A stretch of DNA of 64,000 nucleotides, from the NCBI RefSeq assembly GCF_900215655.1, contig NZ_OBEN01000003.1, forward strand, positions 1-64,000, given 5' to 3'. Below the pieces are notes generated by a model, which ran no database searches, was not told where the DNA came from, and saw only the letters and a program-made list of their open reading frames with translations. Positions 60,533 through 64,000 of the stretch are shown here, one piece after another. This DNA is from Hydrogenobacter hydrogenophilus. Lineage in GTDB: Bacteria; Aquificota; Aquificia; Aquificales; Aquificaceae. Position 1 is the stretch's first letter; each line of letters begins with the position of its first letter. The translations under genes and the position numbers were made by a program.

Positions 60533-61374
60533 AGTTCTACCTCTGCGTGCCTTGACGCGTGGCATTGGACATTTACTGCCACGGGAAGGGAAGCTATATG
60601 GCAGGGATAAAGCTCTACCCTTACATCTACAGCGGTCACTGTGCCACCAAAGCCCATAGGTCCAAGACCCAACTTGTTTATGTCTTCCATAAGCTCCTCT
60701 TCTATCCTTCTGGCTACTGGGTCTTTGCTTCTTTCCCCTGTTTTTCTTAGAAGTGCTTTTTTTGAAAGGAGCGCACAGTACTCAAAGTTTCCACCTATCC
60801 CTACACCTACTGTAAGTGGAGGGCAAGCGTTTGGTCCTGCAAGTTTTACTGTCTCAAGCACGAACCTCTTTACTCCTTCCCAACCATCTGCAGGTTTTAG
60901 CATGGCAAGGCGCGATGTGTTCTCAGAGCCTGCACCTTTTGGTGCAAAGATTATCCTTATTTTGTCTCCGGGCACTACAAAGAAGTGTATTATGGCAGGT
61001 GTGTTATCTTTTGTGTTTTTCCTCTCAAAGACAGGGTCGTAAACCATGGAAGCTCTTAGATAACCTTCTGTGTATGCCTGTCTTACACCTTCGTTTATAG
61101 CATCTACCAAAGACCCACCAACTACATGAACATCTTGTCCTAACTCAACAAAAACCACCGCTACACCTGTATCTTGACAGTAAGCCATCTGCTCTTCCTT
61201 TGCGGTTTGAGCATTAAGAAGTATCTGTTTAAGCACTTCTTTTCCTATTGGAGACTCTTCTTTTTCTACTGCGGACTCAAAGGCATAGACTACATCTTGG
61301 GGAAGCTCGTAATTGGCTTTTATGGCTATCTCTTTAACCGCTTTTATTATGTCCTCACAGTGCACTTCTCGCAT
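60529..61374 (-). CDS. fumA: Class I fumarase (or tartrate dehydratase) alpha subunit
   Basis: A 281-residue alpha subunit of the two-subunit [4Fe-4S] fumarase family: AYCQDTGVAVVFVELG, GAGSENTSRLAMLKP, KLAGPNACPPLTVGVGIGGNFEY and GPMGFGGTVTAVDV with cluster cysteines. It hydrates fumarate to malate, or the reverse in the rTCA cycle. The beta subunit is not in the window. It overlaps mdh by 20 nt. Confidence 0.93.
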   Translation of the reverse strand: MREVHCEDIIKAVKEIAIKANYELPQDVVYAFESAVEKEESPIGKEVLKQILLNAQTAKEEQMAYCQDTGVAVVFVELGQDVHVVGGSLVDAINEGVRQAYTEGYLRASMVYDPVFERKNTKDNTPAIIHFFVVPGDKIRIIFAPKGAGSENTSRLAMLKPADGWEGVKRFVLETVKLAGPNACPPLTVGVGIGGNFEYCALLSKKALLRKTGERSKDPVARRIEEELMEDINKLGLGPMGFGGTVTAVDVRVELYPCHIASLPVAVNVQCHASRHAEVEL

Positions 61375-62359
61375 GAAGCATATCCTCCACTACTTTTAAG
61401 TTTCTTTTCACTGACTCTACAGACCTTCTCCACATTTCTCTCTCTTCCGGAAGCATGGGTATGTTTATTATCTCTTCCACACCACAACTGCCCAGTTTTA
61501 CAGGCACACCCACGCACACATTTTGAGCCTCGTAGTATTCTCCTTCCTCACCTTCCAAATAAACGGAGCATGGGAGTATCCTCTTGTTGTCCGTAACTAT
61601 GGCTTCTACCATCTCCACTATAGATGCAGCAGGTGCCCAGTAAGCGGATGTGCCCATCAGGTCCACTATCTCACCACCTCCAAACTGGGTCCTCTTTATA
61701 AGCTCAGAGAGTTTTTCTTTAGGTAGCATATCTTTTAAAGGTATTCCTCCCACGTTGGATATGGATATGAGGGGGACCATTTCGTCTCCATGCCCACCTA
61801 TAACATAGGCGTGTATATCCTTTGGAGACACTTTCACCTCTTTGGATATGAAGGTTTTAAACCTTGCAGAGTCAAGAACTCCAGCCATGCCCATAACCTT
61901 CCTCTTGTCAAATCCGAGCATCTTGTAAACTGCGTAGGTCATAAGGTCTACTGGGTTGGTAACTACTATAACTATAGCGTCTTTTGCGTACTTTTTTATC
62001 TTCTCGCATATGACGGAAAGAATGGATAGGTTCTTGTCTAACAGGTCTTCTCTTGACATACCTGGCCTTCTGGGAAATCCTGCAGTTATAACTACTATAT
62101 CAGTACCGTCTAAGGCTTCGTATCCCTCACCCTCCGGACTTACCGTGTAGCCTTCTACTTTGGCATCTATGTCTATGGCTGTGAGCATCTGCTTTATGTC
62201 AAGAGCTTTGCCTTTTACTGGTTCTATAAGCTTATCTCCGTCCTTTCTTGGAATGTCAAACATCCTAACATTCACAAGGCCCCTCAGAGCAAGAAGACCT
62301 GCGGTGTGCTCACCTACATTACCCGCACCTATAACGGATACTACTTTCCTCATTTTCAT
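61355..62359 (-). CDS. mdh: Malate dehydrogenase
   Basis: A 334-residue LDH-like MDH with nucleotide-binding VIGAGNVGEHTA, catalytic Asp/His in GMAGVLDSARFK and IGGHGDEMVPL, substrate Arg in TAGFPRRPGMSREDLL and VVTNPVDLMTYA. The Asp after beta-2 (RMFDIP) favours NADH. ATG 62359 has GGAGGT 6 nt upstream and overlaps the aconitase stop (ATGA), so a longer frame from 62395 is rejected. It reduces oxaloacetate in the rTCA cycle. Confidence 0.96.
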   Translation of the reverse strand: MKMRKVVSVIGAGNVGEHTAGLLALRGLVNVRMFDIPRKDGDKLIEPVKGKALDIKQMLTAIDIDAKVEGYTVSPEGEGYEALDGTDIVVITAGFPRRPGMSREDLLDKNLSILSVICEKIKKYAKDAIVIVVTNPVDLMTYAVYKMLGFDKRKVMGMAGVLDSARFKTFISKEVKVSPKDIHAYVIGGHGDEMVPLISISNVGGIPLKDMLPKEKLSELIKRTQFGGGEIVDLMGTSAYWAPAASIVEMVEAIVTDNKRILPCSVYLEGEEGEYYEAQNVCVGVPVKLGSCGVEEIINIPMLPEEREMWRRSVESVKRNLKVVEDMLHARSAL

Positions 62360-64000
62360 GTTTGTACCTCCACCTTCTGTTTGTTTTTTATCCACCTTAG
62401 TAAGCCACCTGCGAGCAATACGGATACTTGCTTTGGCGTAAGGTTATACCTACAGGGGATCTCCTCTCCTGTTGTCTTGTTTATAACCAGCACCTCTTTT
62501 CCGCTTTTTAACCTTTCTATAAGCTCAGGAATGTATATTTCGTCTCCCATGGAAAACTTGTTGTAATCCTCTTTATCCACAAACTCAAGGGGAATTATGC
62601 CAAAGTTTACAAGGTTTGCATGGTGTATGCGCGCAAAGGATTTGGCTATGACAACCCTAACACCCAAAAATCTGGGCGCAAGAGCAGCGTGCTCTCTTGA
62701 GGAGCCTTGTCCGTAGTTTTCTCCACCTATTATTATGTTTGCTTTACCTTTCTCGTCTCTTACCTTCTTGGCTCTTTTTACAAACTCAGGGTCTACATAG
62801 TGATAGACATATTCACTTATGGCGTATATGTTGGACCTCAAAGGTAGTATTTTGGCACCTGCGGGCATTATGTGATCCGTAGTTATGTTATCACCTACTA
62901 TAAGGGATACCTCTCCTTCTATGACCTCAGGAAGCTCGTCAAATTCAGGTAGTGGCACTATGTTAGGTCCTCTGTATATCTCTACCTTTTTGGCTTCTTC
63001 CTCTGGCAGGGGTTCTATGATGGCTTCATCTCCGTACGGAAACTTTTCCGGCATTTCCACCTTTATCCACTTTATACCTTCTTTTTGAGCAAGCTTTCTG
63101 GGATCTACTATCTCTCCTGCTATAGCACAGGCAACACACACTTCAGGTGATGCCAAATACACTTTTGCATCTGGAGTGCCAGACCTTCCCTCAAAGTTTC
63201 TGTTGAAGCTCCTTATGGATACGCCACCGCTTGGGGGCGCATAACCCATGCCTATACATGGACCGCAAGCGCTTTCTAATATCCTTGCTCCGGCTTTTAA
63301 AAAGTTAAGAAGTATGCCGTTCTGAGTTATGAGCTCAAGGGCCTGTTTGGAACCTGGAGCTACTGCAAATATCACATCGGGATGCACCTTTCTACCTTCT
63401 AACATCTTCCCTGCACGCGTCAGGTCCACAAAGGAAGAGTTGGTACAAGAACCTATAACTACTTGGTCTACTTTTATACCTTCTACTTCTCTGACTGGCA
63501 CCACATTGTCCGGAGAGTGAGGGCACGCTATGAGAGGCTCAAGCTCTGAAAGGTTAATTTCTATGATCTCATCGTACTCTGCGTCGGGATCTGGTAGTAG
63601 CTCTATCCAGTCTTTTTCCCTTCCCTGAGCTCTAAGATAATCCCTTGTTATCTCGTCAGAAGGAAATATGGAGGTGGTTGCTCCAAGTTCCGCACCCATG
63701 TTAGTTATAGTTGACCTTTCAGGAACAGAAAGCTCCTTTATACCTTCACCAAAGTATTCAAATATCTTGCCTACACCACCCTTAACAGTGAGCCTTCTTA
63801 GAAGCTCAAGAATAATATCCTTTGCGGTTACCCACTGAGGAAGCTTTCCTGTAAGCTTTACTCCCACTATCTTGGGCATCTTCATGTAAAAGGGTTCACC
63901 TGCCATAGCGGCCGCTACGTCAAGACCTCCTGCACCAATGGCAAGCATGCCAACTCCTCCAGAAGTAGGAGTATGAGAGTCAGAGCCAAGAAGAGTTTTA
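62356..64000 (-). CDS. acnA: Aconitate hydratase (partial at right edge)
   Basis: The frame is open to the right edge; ~547 C-terminal residues are visible. GSDSHTPTSGGVGMLAIGAG at the edge, VIGSCTNSSF and SACGPCIGMGY (cluster Cys residues), GRSGTPDAKVYLASPE, DNITTDHIMPAG and GENYGQGSSREHAA are all aconitase hallmarks. It interconverts citrate and isocitrate in the rTCA cycle. The size fits the mitochondrial-type (~660-residue) enzyme. It is the first gene seen of the acn-mdh-fumA-infC run. Confidence 0.95.
   Translation of the reverse strand, partial: KTLLGSDSHTPTSGGVGMLAIGAGGLDVAAAMAGEPFYMKMPKIVGVKLTGKLPQWVTAKDIILELLRRLTVKGGVGKIFEYFGEGIKELSVPERSTITNMGAELGATTSIFPSDEITRDYLRAQGREKDWIELLPDPDAEYDEIIEINLSELEPLIACPHSPDNVVPVREVEGIKVDQVVIGSCTNSSFVDLTRAGKMLEGRKVHPDVIFAVAPGSKQALELITQNGILLNFLKAGARILESACGPCIGMGYAPPSGGVSIRSFNRNFEGRSGTPDAKVYLASPEVCVACAIAGEIVDPRKLAQKEGIKWIKVEMPEKFPYGDEAIIEPLPEEEAKKVEIYRGPNIVPLPEFDELPEVIEGEVSLIVGDNITTDHIMPAGAKILPLRSNIYAISEYVYHYVDPEFVKRAKKVRDEKGKANIIIGGENYGQGSSREHAALAPRFLGVRVVIAKSFARIHHANLVNFGIIPLEFVDKEDYNKFSMGDEIYIPELIERLKSGKEVLVINKTTGEEIPCRYNLTPKQVSVLLAGGLLRWIKNKQKVEVQT

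Overview
The window looks like a chromosome segment of a hydrogen-oxidising, autotrophic thermophile of the Aquificaceae (Hydrogenobacter/Thermocrinis/Aquifex group). Pointers are: reductive TCA cycle genes (aconitase, malate dehydrogenase, class I fumarase alpha subunit, a fumarate-reductase-type iron-sulfur subunit); a metal-independent phosphoserine phosphatase closely resembling what I recall of the Hydrogenobacter thermophilus enzyme; scattered ATP synthase genes with a signal-peptide-bearing c subunit; and an rpmH-yidD-yidC cluster lacking rnpA, as expected for a lineage that uses a HARP-type RNase P. Genus placement is inference from gene content.

Layout. 1-3.4 kb: tail of a type IIG-like restriction-modification enzyme, frdB-like gene, ilvD. 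3.4-9.4 kb (minus): ElyC-like protein, ExbD, ExbB, large TPR protein, phosphoserine phosphatase, class V aminotransferase. 9.4-16.7 kb: EamA transporter, then minus-strand pgk, gamma-carbonic-anhydrase-like protein, trpC, a TusA/Se-S-carrier fusion and PBP1A. 16.7-22.1 kb: an overlapping two-gene module that I read as an Argonaute/PIWI-like protein plus a Cas4/RecB-type nuclease-SF2 helicase, divergent from rnhC; this is the best candidate for an undescribed system. 22.9-27.7 kb: zinc ABC transporter, YyaL-like protein, secreted protein. 27.8-30.6 kb: atpB, atpE, rpmH, yidD, yidC.

30.6-43.2 kb is a minus-strand selenium and formate block. SelD itself contains an in-frame TGA (Sec13). lysA and an activase/2-hydroxyacyl-CoA-dehydratase-like pair follow. 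tRNA-Sec (selC) abuts the end of the formate dehydrogenase operon fdhA(Sec)-fdhB-fdhC-sodC-fdhE-exported GcvH-like protein. Both Sec codons have a hairpin 11-12 nt downstream, so selenophosphate synthesis, the decoding tRNA and a main customer enzyme lie within 13 kb.

43.3-57.7 kb: a GAF-GAF-PAS-GGDEF-EAL signalling protein with a 14-bp poly-G tract upstream, a pseudouridine synthase, an MsrP-like molybdoenzyme, trpB2, a probable nitric-oxide/denitrification-linked cluster (cytochrome c', DUF59, DUF2249-DUF1858, two paralogous polytopic proteins, a stand-alone CZB domain) behind an FNR-like palindrome, lptB, and a TonB receptor-polyferredoxin-TonB operon. 57.7-59.2 kb: a CRISPR array of 22 repeats without cas genes in the window, transcribed leftward from a leader on its right. 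59.4-64 kb: infC at the end of a minus-strand operon with aconitase, mdh, fumarase alpha and two small membrane proteins. All positions were derived by reading; no database search was run.
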